Shown: positions 9,002 to 19,952, counted from the first letter of the stretch. The stretch: DNA of 64,000 nt from Xanthomonas sp. GPE 39 (GCF_000963005.1 NZ_JZHZ01000007.1:2004848-2068847), one strand, 5' to 3'. Numbers and translations are program-made. The notes: generated by a model not told the origin, from the letters alone.

Positions 9002-10039
9002 ATGATAACCGCAGCCCCACCCTCGATGCAGCCGTCACCGAGCCCCCCCGTCCTCGCAACGCCGCGCTGGCAGCAGGCCTGGCGCGACGCCGTGCGCGAT
9101 CCGCACGAACTGCTGACACTGCTGGGGCTGGATCCACAGGGACTGGGCATTTCCACCGAGGCGGCGACGCAATTCGCGCTGCGCGTGCCGCGCGGCTTCC
9201 TCGCACGGATGCGGCATGGCGATCCACACGACCCATTGCTGCGTCAGGTGCTGCCGCTGGATGCCGAATTGCAGCGGGTGCCAGGCTTCACCCTGGATGC
9301 GGTGGGAGACCAGGCCGCCAAGAAGGCCGATGGCGTCATCCACAAGTATCGCGGGCGCGCCCTACTGGTGGCGACCGGCAGTTGCGCGGTGCACTGTCGC
9401 TACTGCTTCCGCCGGCACTTCCCCTACGCTCAGGAGAGCGCCGCGCGCGATGGCTGGGGCGATGCGGTGGCCGCCATCGCCGCCGATCCGAGCATCGAGG
9501 AAGTCATCCTGTCCGGCGGCGATCCACTCTCGCTGGCCACGCCGAAACTGGCCGAGCTGACCCAGGCGCTCGCAACATTGCCGCAACTCAAACGCCTGCG
9601 CCTGCACAGTCGGCTGCCGGTGGTGCTGCCCGAGCGCATCGATGCCCCGCTGCTGACCTGGCTACGCGCCCTGCCCTGGCCGCTGGCCGTGGTGATCCAC
9701 GCCAACCATGCCAACGAATTCGACGCTACGGTGGATGCCGCGCTGGCACACCTGCGCGATGCCGGCGCGCAGTTGCTCAACCAAGCGGTGCTGTTGCGCG
9801 GCGTCAACGACACGGTGGATGCGCTGGCCGCCTTGAGCGAACGCAGCTTCGCCGCCGGGGTACTGCCCTATTACCTGCACCAGCTCGACCGAGTCCAGGG
9901 CGCGGCCCATTTCGAGGTGGACGATGCCAGCGCATTGGATTTGCATCGAGCGCTGGCCGCGCGGCTATCGGGCTACTTGGTACCAAAACTGGTGCGCGAA
10001 ATCCCCGGCGACAGCGGCAAGCGCCCGCTGATGCCCTGA
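9002..10039 (+). CDS. epmB: EF-P (R)-beta-lysine synthase, lysine 2,3-aminomutase family
   Basis: 345-residue radical-SAM enzyme that makes (R)-beta-lysine for transfer to EF-P Lys34 by EpmA. The cluster motif CX3CX2C is at residues 128, 132 and 135 (CAVHCRYC), followed by FRRHFPY, a LAM-family hallmark. SGGDPL, in the SAM-binding region, is also present. It is shorter than clostridial lysine 2,3-aminomutases because the C-terminal tetramerisation part is missing, as is usual for EpmB. It is divergent from efp across 99 bases that contain a GC-rich hairpin (about 8967-8983). EpmA is not in the window. Confidence 0.95.
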   Translation: MITAAPPSMQPSPSPPVLATPRWQQAWRDAVRDPHELLTLLGLDPQGLGISTEAATQFALRVPRGFLARMRHGDPHDPLLRQVLPLDAELQRVPGFTLDAVGDQAAKKADGVIHKYRGRALLVATGSCAVHCRYCFRRHFPYAQESAARDGWGDAVAAIAADPSIEEVILSGGDPLSLATPKLAELTQALATLPQLKRLRLHSRLPVVLPERIDAPLLTWLRALPWPLAVVIHANHANEFDATVDAALAHLRDAGAQLLNQAVLLRGVNDTVDALAALSERSFAAGVLPYYLHQLDRVQGAAHFEVDDASALDLHRALAARLSGYLVPKLVREIPGDSGKRPLMP

Positions 10040-10233
10040 TCGGCACCATCGCCGCGCACCTGGCGCATCGCAACCGCGCCCAAGACCTGTCTCAATTGCG
10101 CGGATAGAGGGTCGGCAGGGATTCGCGCAGAAGAGAGCCAAACGTGAGCTGACTCGCTATCAGCCAAGCACTTTTCATGGAATCCCGACAGACCCTCCTA
10201 AGCCTGCCGCGTGGTTCCGGCATACAGCGCCGA

Positions 10234-11508
10234 TTAGCTGGCCCGCAAACGCGCCAGCAACGAAGTGCTAGCGTAACCATCCTGCGGCAATTGCTGACTG
10301 CGCTGAAATGCACGGATTGCCTGACGAGTTCGCGACCCCACCGCACCGTCGACGGTGCCTACGTCGAATCCCTTGGCGTTCAGCCGCGTCTGCAGCTCGG
10401 TGATCTCGGCCACGCTATTGAGCGGAGGATCATCTTTGGGCCATGACTGCTCTACCCCGGCACCGCCCGCATAACCGTCGGCCAGCAAACCGACCGCCAA
10501 GGCATAGGCGCTGGAACTGTTGTAGCGCAGAATGCTGCGGAAATTATCGAACACCAGGAACGCCGGGCCGCGGTACCCGGTGGGCAGCAACACCGATGCC
10601 TGCTGCTGAGCCAGCGCGCTCGCAATCGGTTTGCCAGCACACTTCACCCCCAGGCGCAGCCATTCGGCCACGGTTTTCTTGATCGTCAAATCGGCTTGCG
10701 CGTAGTCGAAGCCCGCTGGCAGATGGACCTCCTGGCCCCAGGGAATATCGCGAGTCCAATTACTCTGCTTGAGATAATTCGCCGCAGAACCCAAAGCGTC
10801 CGCATAGGAATTCCAGACATCGCGTTTATGGTCGCCATCCTCGTCGACGGCATATTGGCGATAGGTAGTCGGAATGAATTGCGTCTGCCCCATGGCGCCG
10901 GCCCACGAACCGACCAAGCGCGAGCGATCAATACCGTTTTCCGTCTGTAAAATCTGCAAGGCCGCAAGCAGTTGCGTGTTGCCATATGTAGTGCGTCGCC
11001 CCTCATGCGCCAGTGTCGCCAGCGAGCGGATCACGTAAAGGTCCCCGATCTTTTTGCCGTACTGGCTTTCCATGCTCCAGATGGCGGTCAGTATGCCCGG
11101 ATCCACACCGTACTGCTGCTTCAATTTCTGAAACAGAGCCTGGTGGCTACTCAGTAGTTGCTGTCCTTTCTGGATGATGGAAGGTGTGACACGGTCGTCG
11201 AGATAGTCCCACAGAGGAAGGGTGAATTCGGGTTGCTGCTGATCCAGCGCCTGCACCGTTGGATCGGGGGTGACGCCGGCGAATGCCTTGTCCAGCGTGG
11301 CTGCTTCGATGCCGGAGGCAAGCGCACGCTGGCGGAAGTCGGCAAGCCACTGTTCGAAGCTGACAGTGGGTGCGTTCTGTTGCGCGGTGGCAGTGGTCGG
11401 GGAGGATGAGGTTGTTTCGGGAGCTGTGGTTTGCGCTGCCGCACTGGTAGCAACCACACACCCGCTGATACATAGCGATAAACGCAAAATACGCGAAGGC
11501 ATAATCAT
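10234..11508 (-). CDS. mltB: Lytic murein transglycosylase, MltB family, with peptidoglycan-binding domain
   Basis: Cleaves glycan strands of peptidoglycan to 1,6-anhydro products. From the ATG at 11508 the product has 424 residues. A short hydrophobic leader contains ISGC, which could be a lipobox, although AAAQ a few residues later would also fit signal peptidase I. The GH103 SLT domain has the catalytic Glu in WSMESQYG, and the Gln-rich segment GAMGQTQFIP is typical of the family. The last ~60 residues are a PG_binding_1 repeat (LQTRLNAKGFDVGTVDG...). The symbol denotes the family, since several MltB paralogues exist in Xanthomonas. Confidence 0.88.
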   Translation of the reverse strand: MIMPSRILRLSLCISGCVVATSAAAQTTAPETTSSSPTTATAQQNAPTVSFEQWLADFRQRALASGIEAATLDKAFAGVTPDPTVQALDQQQPEFTLPLWDYLDDRVTPSIIQKGQQLLSSHQALFQKLKQQYGVDPGILTAIWSMESQYGKKIGDLYVIRSLATLAHEGRRTTYGNTQLLAALQILQTENGIDRSRLVGSWAGAMGQTQFIPTTYRQYAVDEDGDHKRDVWNSYADALGSAANYLKQSNWTRDIPWGQEVHLPAGFDYAQADLTIKKTVAEWLRLGVKCAGKPIASALAQQQASVLLPTGYRGPAFLVFDNFRSILRYNSSSAYALAVGLLADGYAGGAGVEQSWPKDDPPLNSVAEITELQTRLNAKGFDVGTVDGAVGSRTRQAIRAFQRSQQLPQDGYASTSLLARLRAS

Positions 11509-11989
11509 GGCTGGCAATACCTGCAATGAGGGGGCGAATTCAGAATAGCCCTCCTGTTCCCTGGAAAAAAGTATTGCGGTCGTACTTTTATTGAACAGCC
11601 CTTGGGTAATCCATCCCAATTATGGACGGCATGAACAAGCCCATCCCCCACTGTTTTTGGCATAAATGATTGATTTTGGAAGGCCCAACATATTCAAGCC
11701 ATCCTTGATTATCACGACTGAGCCAATTCAACTCCGGTCTGCTGCAGTTCAGGCAATACACCCAGCCCTACAACAATGCCGCGTTGATATTGGGACTGAG
11801 CACTACAAAAAAGCAGATAACGCGTCATTCACGAATAGAAGCGACCAGGCTCCAGCGAAAGGCGAAGGCGGGAAATAACATTGCTATCCAGTACTGCACC
11901 ATATTGGCACCGCCTGGTGCCCACCCCGAACGCCGGCACGCTGGACGCGCGCAACAAATCACCTGGCAAGATGCACGACGGCACGGCAA
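11509..11989. other. Interval without a recognisable gene
   Basis: About 480 bases between the transglycosylase start and the trmJ stop. The composition is more AT-rich than the surrounding coding DNA, especially 11550-11720, and it must hold the transglycosylase promoter. The short open frames have no recognisable product, and no tRNA-like or hairpin structure was found by eye. Confidence 0.4.
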
Positions 11990-12751
11990 TTAATGCTTGC
12001 TCTGTCCCGCCAGGCGCGCCATACGCTGTGCGTCGGACAACACCCCGCGCAACAGCCGCACTTCCTGCTCACTGAGCGCATTGCGCAGGAACAGCCGGCG
12101 CAACTTCCGCATCGCCGACTCTGGCGCGCGGCCCTTGTGGAAATCGATGTCATCCAGAGTTTCGGCCAACTGCCCGAACAGGCCTTCCAATTGCGCGTGG
12201 CTGGCCGGCGCTTCGCGCAATCCAGGCGCGGCCGCAGCGGGTGCGGCGGCCGCACTGCGCAACTGGGCCAGCCGCACTTCATAGGCCAAGACCTGCACCG
12301 CCGCGGCAAGGTTGAGCGAACTGAACGCCGGGTCGGAGGGGATATGTACCGCCGCATGGCACTGTTGCAGTTCTTCGTTGGTCAGGCCGGTGCGTTCGCG
12401 CCCAAACACCACCGCTACCTCGGCCGACTCGGCCACTGTCGCCATCAGACGCTGTGCGGCGTCGGCCGGCAATAATTCCTGCAACGCGACCCGGCGACTA
12501 CGCGCGGTACAGCCCAACACCAGTCGGCAATCGGCCAGTGCATCGGCCAGCGTCGGCAGCACCGGCGCTTGCTGCAGCAGGTCTTCGGCACCAGCCGAAC
12601 GCCGGTAAGCGTCGACGTCCACGCTGCATTCCGGCGCCACCAGCACCAACCGCGCCAGACCCATGGTCTTCATCGCTCGCGCCGCAGCCCCAATGTTACC
12701 GGGATGTTGGGTTCCCACCAGGACGAAGCGAATGTGGGCAGGATCGGTCAT
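11990..12751 (-). CDS. trmJ: tRNA (Cm32/Um32) 2'-O-methyltransferase
   Basis: 253 residues with the SPOUT fold. It methylates the ribose of residue 32 in the anticodon loop of several tRNAs. Diagnostic segments are the N-terminal [19 protein letters not shown], the central [13 protein letters not shown] and the C-terminal [17 protein letters not shown], which together build the trefoil-knot SAM site. The extra C-terminal helical region separates TrmJ from TrmL. It is divergent from suhB across about 118 bases. Confidence 0.95.
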   Translation of the reverse strand: MTDPAHIRFVLVGTQHPGNIGAAARAMKTMGLARLVLVAPECSVDVDAYRRSAGAEDLLQQAPVLPTLADALADCRLVLGCTARSRRVALQELLPADAAQRLMATVAESAEVAVVFGRERTGLTNEELQQCHAAVHIPSDPAFSSLNLAAAVQVLAYEVRLAQLRSAAAAPAAAAPGLREAPASHAQLEGLFGQLAETLDDIDFHKGRAPESAMRKLRRLFLRNALSEQEVRLLRGVLSDAQRMARLAGQSKH

Positions 12752-12869
12752 GGCAGCACAACAGAGGGAAGCGAATGGGGGCGTAGATGGTAAACTGTGC
12801 GGCCGGCCTTCGCGCCGGGGTGCTCTTTTCCTCGTTCAGCCCTACTCCGCCCTTTCGGGAACCGTTGCC

Positions 12870-13697
12870 GTGCAAAAACCCGTCGTTACCGTCATGGTCA
12901 AGGCCGCCCGCCTCGCCGGCAACGTCCTGTTGCGCCACATCAACCGCCTGGAGGCACTGAACGTCGTGCAGAAGGACCGCATGGACTACGCCAGCGAAGT
13001 CGATGCCGATGCAGAGAAGGTGATCGTCAAGGAATTGCGTCGCGCCTATCCGGACTACGGCGTGATGGGTGAGGAAGGCGGCGTGCAGGGAGGCGGCCGC
13101 TACATGTGGGTGATCGATCCACTGGACGGCACCAGCAACTATCTGCGTGGATTCCCTCACTATTGCGTGTCCATCGCCTTGGTCGAGAACGGCGAGCCGA
13201 TCGATGCGGTGATCTTCGATCCACTGCGCAACGAGCTGTTCACTGCCAGCCGCGGCAGTGGCGCGGTGCTCAACGACCGTCGCATCCGTGTCAGCGAACG
13301 CAAGGAACTCGATGGCACCATCATCAATACCGGCTTCGCCCCGCGCGAACGCAAGCGCACCAGCGCCCAGCTCAAATGCGTGGATGCGCTGATGGTGCAG
13401 GCCGAGGACATCCGTCGCACGGGTTCGGCCGCACTGGACTTGGCCTACGTCGCCTGTGGCCGCGCCGATGGCTATTTCGAGGCCGGCGTGAAAGCCTGGG
13501 ATATCGCTGCTGGTGTGTTGCTGGTACGCGAAGCCGGCGGTCGCGTCACCGACTTCAAGGGCGCCACGCCAGGCCGCATCGATGATCGCGGCGCCCCGCA
13601 ATTCCAGATCGTCGCCGGCAATCTCAAGGTCAGCGATGCGCTGCAGAAGCTGATCGTCAACAGCGGGTATGCCGGCGAGTTCGACGCCAAGTTCTAA
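12870..13697 (+). CDS. suhB: Inositol-1-monophosphatase / antitermination factor SuhB
   Basis: 275 residues if translation begins at the GTG at 12870 ([17 protein letters not shown]), which is where the family begins; an in-frame extension to 12663 would run into trmJ. The metal-binding motifs are [13 protein letters not shown] and WDIAAG. The enzyme dephosphorylates inositol-1-phosphate, and the protein also helps rRNA transcription antitermination through NusA. The start region lacks a strong Shine-Dalgarno. An intrinsic terminator follows 41 bases after the stop. Confidence 0.95.
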   Translation: MQKPVVTVMVKAARLAGNVLLRHINRLEALNVVQKDRMDYASEVDADAEKVIVKELRRAYPDYGVMGEEGGVQGGGRYMWVIDPLDGTSNYLRGFPHYCVSIALVENGEPIDAVIFDPLRNELFTASRGSGAVLNDRRIRVSERKELDGTIINTGFAPRERKRTSAQLKCVDALMVQAEDIRRTGSAALDLAYVACGRADGYFEAGVKAWDIAAGVLLVREAGGRVTDFKGATPGRIDDRGAPQFQIVAGNLKVSDALQKLIVNSGYAGEFDAKF

Positions 13698-13738
13698 ATC
13701 ACTGGCCCCAGCAAAAGGGCCATCGCACTAGAGAACCG

Positions 13739-13765
13739 AAAGCCGCGCGATTGCGCGGCTTTTTT
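13739..13765 (+). terminator. Intrinsic terminator after suhB
   Basis: Perfect 10-base stem (AAAGCCGCGC with GCGCGGCTTT) around a four-base GATT loop, running into six Ts. It lies 41 bases after the suhB stop. Confidence 0.9.
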
Positions 13766-14203
13766 ATTTCCGACATGCGCGCAATCGGCACCGCATCGAC
13801 ACTCCAAGCCCAGACCGAAACGCTGGCGAGCGAAGCGGCTTAACGCGTTTATATGCCAAAGACGCGCGCTACTCCGATTGCACAGCGGCCATGACCAGCA
13901 TCTGCCACAAGACTGTCGTCACATTTTCACGAGAAATTGATTGGCGAGTGCGTAGACAGTGATCGCCATATATCCGGAAATTGATCGGTATATCTCCGAA
14001 GTTATAGCGATGCGCACAGGTAACGCTCAATCGCAGATGGCAGCCATCGATAGTTTTCCTCAAGAGCGGCGATAGATGGTCGATATAGGTGCGGGTTTTT
14101 GCCCAAAGCCAGGCCCCCACCAGAGCTCACCCGACACCGCGTTGATGGCCCGGTCCGATCACGCAGTCGATAGCTCGTACCTTCCGCTCGGAGATTCTAC
14201 CAA
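13766..14203. other. Interval upstream of the chemoreceptor gene
   Basis: About 440 bases with no recognisable gene. Near 14068 there is GGCGATAG, matching 6 of 8 bases of the flagellar sigma-28 minus-10 element (GCCGATAA), but the minus-35 match is poor. Chemoreceptor genes are often sigma-28 dependent, so the site is mentioned only as a candidate. Confidence 0.3.
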
Positions 14204-16369
14204 ATGTCGTTCAATCACCTCACCGTCAGCAAACGCTTGGCGATCGGCTTCTGCGGCGTGATCGCCATGTTATTGCTGGTCGGTATCGCCAGCCTGATCG
14301 GGTTCCGCAAGTTCATCGCAGCTGCGGCAATGGACGCGCATACCTACCAGGTCATCACCATGGGCGACCACATGCTGTTGAGCCTGCTCAATATCGAAAG
14401 CGGCGCGCGCGGCTTCGGCCTCACCAAGGACACCACCTATCTTGAGCCGTTCGAGCAGGGCAAACGCGAATTCCGCACGCAATGGCAGCAATCCAAACAG
14501 TTGACCGCAGACAACCCGACCCAGCAGACGCGCTTGCAAGCGATCGCGCAGTCCTACGAACAATTCCTCGCAATCCAGGAAAAGACGCTCGATCAGATCC
14601 GTGAAAACGCGAGCGATAGAACTTCCACTCTGTCAACGCTCAACACTCAAGGTAAGCAGCAGATGGATGCACTGCGGGACAGTATCAGGCAGTACGAAGC
14701 AACCGAACAGGAGTTGTTGGAAGTACGCCAAGCCGCAAGCCAAACACGCGCACACGCGGGCGAGTGGACCAACATCGGCGGCATGCTGATCGGCATTTTG
14801 GCAGCGATATCGCTCGGCTTACTGGTGCGCAACAGCCTGATGCGCCAGCTTGGTGGCGAGCCAGCCTATGCCGCCGAGGTGGTCCGCCGTATCGCCACTG
14901 GCGACCTGTCGCGGGACGTGCAACTGACTACAACATCACCATCGCTGTTGAACGACATGCGACAGATGCAGGAGCAGTTGCGCGCCGTGATCCAGGCGCA
15001 GACCGAGATGGCAGACCATCACGCAGCAGGACAAATCAGCTTCCGCATGGACGAGCAACACTTTCCTGGTGATTATGGGCGCATGGTGCGCGACGCCAAT
15101 GCGCTGGTCCATCGCCACATCGAGGTGAATCAGCGGGTGATCGCACTGATGGGCGAATACGCCGAGGGCAACCTGAGCCGCGACCTGGAGCAATTCCACG
15201 GCGAGATGGCGATCCTAACCGAGACCATGCACAAGGTGAAAGGTAACCTCGGTGCAATCAATCGCGAGATCGACATCCTGGTCAGCGCGGCCGCACAGGG
15301 CGATTTCTCTCGTCGCGGCGACGAAACGCGTTTTGGTCATGCCTTCCGTTCCATGGTGACCAACCTCAATCGCATGATGGTTGATACCGAGACGAATCTG
15401 GCGGCGCTATCGCAGTTGCTACGCGCGATCGCCGCTGGCGATCTCACCCAACACATGCAGGGCGAATTCCACGGCGTTTTCGCACGTATGCGCGACGACG
15501 CCAACGCCACCGTCGGGCAATTGACCGAGATGGTCGGTCGCATCCAAACAGCATCCACGAGCATCGACAACGCCGCTGGCGAGATCGCCACTGGCAACAA
15601 CGACCTATCGCGCCGCACCGAACAACAAGCCGCCAGCTTGGAGGAAACCGCCGCCTCGATGGAAGAACTCACCTCCACCGTGAAGCAGAACGCCGAGAAT
15701 GCACGCCAAGCCAATCAGTTGGCGGTTAGCGCCGCGTCGGTCGCTTCGCAAGGAGGCCAGGTGGTCGGTCAGGTCGTCACCACGATGAGTGGTATCGAAT
15801 CTTCCTCAAAGCGCATCGCCGACATCATTAGCGTCATCGACGGCATTGCCTTCCAGACGAATATCCTCGCACTCAACGCGGCGGTGGAAGCGGCACGTGC
15901 CGGCGAACAGGGCCGCGGGTTCGCTGTGGTCGCCAGTGAAGTGCGTACCCTCGCACAACGTTCGGCCAATGCCGCCAAGGAAATCAAGAGCCTGATCGAC
16001 GACTCGGTGAACCGCATCGCCGAAGGCTCGGTCCTGGTTGCCCGCGCAGGCACGACCATGCAGGAGGTCGTGGCCTCGGTACAGCGCGTCACCGACATCA
16101 TGAGCGAGATCTCCGCGGCATCGCAGGAACAGTCGACTGGGATCGAGCAAGTCAATCAGACCATCGCCCAGATGGACGAAGCGACCCAGCAAAACGCCAC
16201 GTTGGTCGAAGAGGCGACCGCTGCGGCACGCTCCATGGAACAGCAGGCAAACCAGTTGGTTGAGATCGTCGGACAGTTCCATGTGCAAAGGGAAACCTAT
16301 CCGACAGTGGCAAAGATGGTGGCGCGCGTCACTTCACGCGAGGCCCCGGCCATGCACGTCGCCTCCTGA
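14204..16369 (+). CDS. Methyl-accepting chemotaxis protein with CHASE3-like sensor
   Basis: 721-residue inner-membrane chemoreceptor. TM1 spans about residues 11-34. A periplasmic helical domain (about 40-180) carries the CHASE3-like segment [12 protein letters not shown] followed by YLEPF. TM2 is near 190-207. HAMP ([19 protein letters not shown]) follows, with further HAMP-like repeats, one with [12 protein letters not shown] near 405-415. The signalling domain has the invariant hairpin tip region (about [20 protein letters not shown]) and the [10 protein letters not shown] segment that contacts CheA and CheW. The C-terminus lacks the NWETF-type CheR/CheB pentapeptide. No chemotaxis genes adjoin it, so it is an orphan receptor. 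Its ligand is unknown. Confidence 0.95.
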   Translation: MSFNHLTVSKRLAIGFCGVIAMLLLVGIASLIGFRKFIAAAAMDAHTYQVITMGDHMLLSLLNIESGARGFGLTKDTTYLEPFEQGKREFRTQWQQSKQLTADNPTQQTRLQAIAQSYEQFLAIQEKTLDQIRENASDRTSTLSTLNTQGKQQMDALRDSIRQYEATEQELLEVRQAASQTRAHAGEWTNIGGMLIGILAAISLGLLVRNSLMRQLGGEPAYAAEVVRRIATGDLSRDVQLTTTSPSLLNDMRQMQEQLRAVIQAQTEMADHHAAGQISFRMDEQHFPGDYGRMVRDANALVHRHIEVNQRVIALMGEYAEGNLSRDLEQFHGEMAILTETMHKVKGNLGAINREIDILVSAAAQGDFSRRGDETRFGHAFRSMVTNLNRMMVDTETNLAALSQLLRAIAAGDLTQHMQGEFHGVFARMRDDANATVGQLTEMVGRIQTASTSIDNAAGEIATGNNDLSRRTEQQAASLEETAASMEELTSTVKQNAENARQANQLAVSAASVASQGGQVVGQVVTTMSGIESSSKRIADIISVIDGIAFQTNILALNAAVEAARAGEQGRGFAVVASEVRTLAQRSANAAKEIKSLIDDSVNRIAEGSVLVARAGTTMQEVVASVQRVTDIMSEISAASQEQSTGIEQVNQTIAQMDEATQQNATLVEEATAAARSMEQQANQLVEIVGQFHVQRETYPTVAKMVARVTSREAPAMHVAS

Positions 16370-16576
16370 TCAGCAGCACGCACGGGGCGGCTGTGGCCGT
16401 CCCGTGTAACGCCGCTCGCGGGAAAAACACCGCGCGCCGCTGCAACGACACAGAAATACATTCGCCCCTTATCCCTGTGCGCCACAGGCAATGCCCGCTG
16501 TTCGGGCGTATCGGCGGCCACCGTTCCACCGCACACGACACCTCAACAGGCTCCTGACCCTGACTGCGCGCAAAAG

Positions 16577-16602
16577 AAAAGCCGCGCATTCGCGCGGCTT
16601 TT
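16577..16602. terminator. Bidirectional terminator between chemoreceptor and secF
   Basis: Perfect 11-base stem AAAAGCCGCGC / GCGCGGCTTTT with loop ATTC. The A-run on one side and T-run on the other suit convergent genes. The rest of 16370-16667 shows no gene. Confidence 0.85.
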
Positions 16603-16667
16603 ACAGATTGACCACAGCAGCAGAACCGGGCGTTACTCGCGCGCCGGTCGGTCGCGGGCAGGCTAGT

Positions 16668-17633
16668 TCACGGCCTGCGCGCCAGCGCCTCCACGTCCTT
16701 GGTCTTTGGCAACAGATCCTGCTTGGTCACTTGGAACGGACCGATCGACAACAACGGTACCGCCACGATCACCGAGGACACCACCACGATCACCGCACCG
16801 ATCATGTGGGTCAGGGCCAAGCCTTGCATCGACGCGCCACCGTACAAGTACAACGCCAACGCAGACAGGAAGAACATCACCGCCGTGATCACCGTGCGCG
16901 ACAGGGTCTGGTTGATCGAACGATTCAACACCTCGACCGGCTCCACGCGCAGACTGCGGAAGTTCTCGCGCACGCGGTCGAACACCACGATGATGTCGTT
17001 GATCGCAAAGCCCATCACCGACAACAGGCCGGCCAGCACAGTGAGATCGAACTCGCGACCGGTCAGCGAGATATACGCCACCGTCACCAGCAGATCGAAC
17101 AACGCGGTCATGCTGGCCACGACCGCGAATTTCCATTCGAAACGGAAGGCGATGTAGATCAGGAAACCGACCAGCATGAACACCGTCGCGTAGACGCCGT
17201 TCAACGCCAGGTCCTTGCCGACCTGCGGCCCGACGAATTCGCCTGGTTGCACCGTTGCCGGGTTCTGCGGCGTCGTCACCGCGTTGCGCACCTGTTCGGC
17301 CAGGTTCTTGGTGATGTCCTCGTTATTATGTTCGCCCTGCGGCTGCAGGCGGATCACCACCTGGTTACCACTGCCGACATTCTGCACCTGCACGTTCTCG
17401 AAGCCGGCCTTGGCCAGCTGCGTGCGCACCTGATCCACGTCCACCGCCTTCTGGAAACTGGTCTGTACCAGCGCACCGCCGGTAAATTCCAATGCGTAAT
17501 TGAAACCCTTGGCGAAGATGATCCCCAACGAGGCCAACGCCAGCACCGCCATCAGCACCAGGGTCGGATGCCGCCAGCGCATGAAGTCGATTTTGGTGTC
17601 GTTCGGAATCAGGTGAAGCGGGAAAATTTTCAT
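16668..17633 (-). CDS. secF: Protein translocase subunit SecF
   Basis: 321 residues. SecF with SecD uses the proton-motive force to pull exported proteins out of the SecYEG channel. There are six predicted membrane segments, the first near residues 27-43, then a periplasmic P4 domain. Conserved RND-type segments are EFTGGALVQ and, in TM4-5, VMGFAINDIIVVFDRVREN with the functionally important Asp/Arg pair. It is last in the tgt-yajC-secD-secF order, 73 bases after secD, and ends just before a bidirectional terminator. Confidence 0.98.
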   Translation of the reverse strand: MKIFPLHLIPNDTKIDFMRWRHPTLVLMAVLALASLGIIFAKGFNYALEFTGGALVQTSFQKAVDVDQVRTQLAKAGFENVQVQNVGSGNQVVIRLQPQGEHNNEDITKNLAEQVRNAVTTPQNPATVQPGEFVGPQVGKDLALNGVYATVFMLVGFLIYIAFRFEWKFAVVASMTALFDLLVTVAYISLTGREFDLTVLAGLLSVMGFAINDIIVVFDRVRENFRSLRVEPVEVLNRSINQTLSRTVITAVMFFLSALALYLYGGASMQGLALTHMIGAVIVVVSSVIVAVPLLSIGPFQVTKQDLLPKTKDVEALARRP

Positions 17634-17660
17634 AGGATGCCGCTCTGCGTTTTTTTGGAG

Positions 17661-17680
17661 CCCGCGCCAACGGGCGCGGG
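17661..17680 (-). other. GC-rich hairpin between secD and secF
   Basis: CCCGCGCC and GGCGCGGG form an 8-base stem with loop AACG. In the gene direction it is not followed by a T-run, so it is more likely an RNA-stabilising or expression-ratio element than a terminator. Confidence 0.4.
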
Positions 17681-17706
17681 TTCTTGCGAAGGATGGCGTG
17701 CGCGGC

Positions 17707-19551
17707 TCAAATCGCCACGGACTTGAGCTTCTTGCGACGGCCGTAGATCAGTACCGCCAGCGCACGCGACACGGTGATCGCGGTGAACATCGAGGCGAAG
17801 ATGCCGATAATCATGGTCAACGCAAAACCCTTCAGCGGACCGGTGCCGAACGCGTACAGCGCCACACCCACGATCAACCCGGTGAGGTTGGCGTCGAGGA
17901 TGGTGCCGCCGGCCTTTTCGTAACCGGCCGCGATCGCCGACTTGGGCGGCACGCCCAGGCGCAACTCTTCGCGGATACGCTCGTTGATCAGCACGTTAGC
18001 GTCCACCGACAAGCCCACCGACAGGGCCAGACCGGCGAAGCCCGGCAAGGTCATGGTGGCCCCGAATAGCGACATCACCGAGACCACGATCAGCAGGTTC
18101 ATCAACAACGCCACCGAGGTGATCGCACCGAACATGCGGTAGTACACGCCGAAGAACACCAGGGTGAACAGGAACGCGTAGACCACGGCGGTGATGCCAC
18201 GCTCCACGTTCTCAGCGCCCAGGCTGGGACCGATCACATACTCCTCGACGAAGTCCATCGGCGCGGCCAGCGAACCGGCACGCAGCAACTTGGCCAGATT
18301 CTCGGCTTCGTTCTTCTCCAGCCCGGTGGTCTGGAAATTCTTGCCGAACACACCGGCGATGCGGGTCGGCGCCAGCGCCTCTTCCTTGACCCGCACGCTG
18401 CGCACTTCCTTGCCATCGACCATGGTCACGGTTGGAATGCGCTCGATGTAGACCACCGACATCAGCTTGCCGGTGTTGGCGCTGGTGTAATCGAACATGC
18501 GCTGACCGGCCGCGTTGTTGAGCGTCACCGCCACCGCCGGCAGGCCGTTCTGGTCGGTGCTGACGCTGGCGTTGACCATTTGATCGCCCGACACCAGCAC
18601 ACGCTTGTTCAGCAGCACCGGCGCGCCATTGTCGCGCCGATAGTAGACCTTGGCATCGGGTGGAATATTGCCCGAGCGCACCGCATCATCGGCATTGCCG
18701 TCGACCACGCCACGGAACTCCAAGGTGGCGGTGGCACCGATCATGCGCTTGGCCTCGGCGGTGTCCTGCACACCCGGCAACTCGACCACGATGCGGTCCT
18801 CGCCCTGCCGCTGGATGATCGGCTCGGCCACGCCCAACTGGTTGACGCGGTTGCGCAGGGTGGTCAAGTTCTGCTCGATGGCGCCAGCGGCGATCTGCTT
18901 CAGCTCGGCATCGGGCACGGTCACCGCGATGGTCTGCCCGGACACCGCATAGCTCAACGTTGGCTGCGCCTTGGCCAGAAGCGCGCGTGCGGCGCTGGCA
19001 TCAGCACCCTCGCCCAGGTTGGCCTGGATGCTGTTGTCTGGGCGACGTTCCACCGAACGGTAGGCAATGTGGTTATCGCGCAACGTGGTGCGGAGGTCTT
19101 CGGCGAAGGCATCCAAGCGTTTCTCCAGCGCGGCCTTCTGATCCACCTGCAGCGCGAAATGCACACCGCCGACCAGATCCAGGCCCAGCACCATCGGCTT
19201 GCCGCCGAGCTTGGACAGCCAACCTGGCACCGTCGAGGCCAGGTTCAACGCCACCGTGTAGTTCTCGCCCACCTGCTCACGCAGGATGTCGTTGGCGCGA
19301 GTCTGCGCCTGCAGGCTCGGCAACCGCACCATCAGGCTGTCGCCTTCGTTGGCGACCGATTTTGCGGTGATCCCGGCCGCCTTCAGGTCGGCGAGGACCC
19401 GTTCGCGCAGGGCATCGTCGAGCTTACCGCCGCGACTGGCGGTGATCTGGACCGACGGATCCTTCTGGTACACGTTCGGCAGCGCGTACAACGCGCTCAA
19501 CGCCAGCACGATCAGGATGAGGACATACTTCCAGCGCGGAAACTCGAGCAT
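17707..19551 (-). CDS. secD: Protein translocase subunit SecD
   Basis: 614 residues from the ATG at 19551 (MLEFPRWKYVL), preferred to the in-frame codon five residues upstream because family members start here. It partners SecF in the SecDF-YajC complex. TM1 lies at residues 8-25. A large periplasmic P1 head follows, containing LGLDLVGGVHF, the SecD_1 signature. Then comes a block of five C-terminal membrane helices with LPGFAGLALSVGLSVDANVLINERIREEL, where the Asp is proposed to take part in proton coupling. Confidence 0.98.
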   Translation of the reverse strand: MLEFPRWKYVLILIVLALSALYALPNVYQKDPSVQITASRGGKLDDALRERVLADLKAAGITAKSVANEGDSLMVRLPSLQAQTRANDILREQVGENYTVALNLASTVPGWLSKLGGKPMVLGLDLVGGVHFALQVDQKAALEKRLDAFAEDLRTTLRDNHIAYRSVERRPDNSIQANLGEGADASAARALLAKAQPTLSYAVSGQTIAVTVPDAELKQIAAGAIEQNLTTLRNRVNQLGVAEPIIQRQGEDRIVVELPGVQDTAEAKRMIGATATLEFRGVVDGNADDAVRSGNIPPDAKVYYRRDNGAPVLLNKRVLVSGDQMVNASVSTDQNGLPAVAVTLNNAAGQRMFDYTSANTGKLMSVVYIERIPTVTMVDGKEVRSVRVKEEALAPTRIAGVFGKNFQTTGLEKNEAENLAKLLRAGSLAAPMDFVEEYVIGPSLGAENVERGITAVVYAFLFTLVFFGVYYRMFGAITSVALLMNLLIVVSVMSLFGATMTLPGFAGLALSVGLSVDANVLINERIREELRLGVPPKSAIAAGYEKAGGTILDANLTGLIVGVALYAFGTGPLKGFALTMIIGIFASMFTAITVSRALAVLIYGRRKKLKSVAI

Positions 19552-19607
19552 TGCGGGACCCCGCACGACGCCACGCCGGCGTCGCGCCTAACAGTAGGAG
19601 GAATGGA

Positions 19608-19952
19608 TCAGGCGGACTTCAGCGTGCCCTTCGGCAGCACGTTGCTGATGGCACCCTTCTGCACACGGACGCGCACGTTGTCGGCCACTTCCACGGTGAT
19701 GAAGTTGTCGCCGATGTCCACGACCACGCCGGCCACGCCACCGGAGGTAATGACCTCGTCGCCGCGACCGAGCTTGTCCAGCATCGACTTGTGTTCTTTC
19801 TGCCGCTTCATCTGCGGGCGGATCATCGCGAAGTACATCACCGCAATCAGGATGACGGGCAGCAGGAACATCTGCAGACCACCACCGGCAGATGCGGTAC
19901 CGCCGGCGGTCTGTGCCTGGGCGGCGGGAATCAGGAAATCGAGCGGATTCAT
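19608..19952 (-). CDS. yajC: Preprotein translocase subunit YajC
   Basis: 114 residues from the ATG at 19952 (MNPLDFLIPAAQAQ), with AGGAC upstream. A longer in-frame reading to 20174 has no support. There is a single membrane segment (MFLLPVILIAVMYFAMI), then the YajC signature RPQMKRQKEHKSMLDKL and a small beta domain (GDEVITSGGVAGVV). It sits between tgt and secD as in most proteobacteria. Confidence 0.96.
   Translation of the reverse strand: MNPLDFLIPAAQAQTAGGTASAGGGLQMFLLPVILIAVMYFAMIRPQMKRQKEHKSMLDKLGRGDEVITSGGVAGVVVDIGDNFITVEVADNVRVRVQKGAISNVLPKGTLKSA

Noticed and set aside
12663-12869. N-terminal extension of suhB
   Set aside because: It would overlap trmJ, and homology of the product begins at the GTG at 12870.
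17661-17680. Transcription terminator between secD and secF
   Set aside because: The hairpin lacks a T-run in the gene direction and would separate two subunits of one complex.
16491-17726. 411-codon plus-strand frame opposite secF
   Set aside because: His/Gln/Arg-rich shadow; secF on the other strand is unambiguous.
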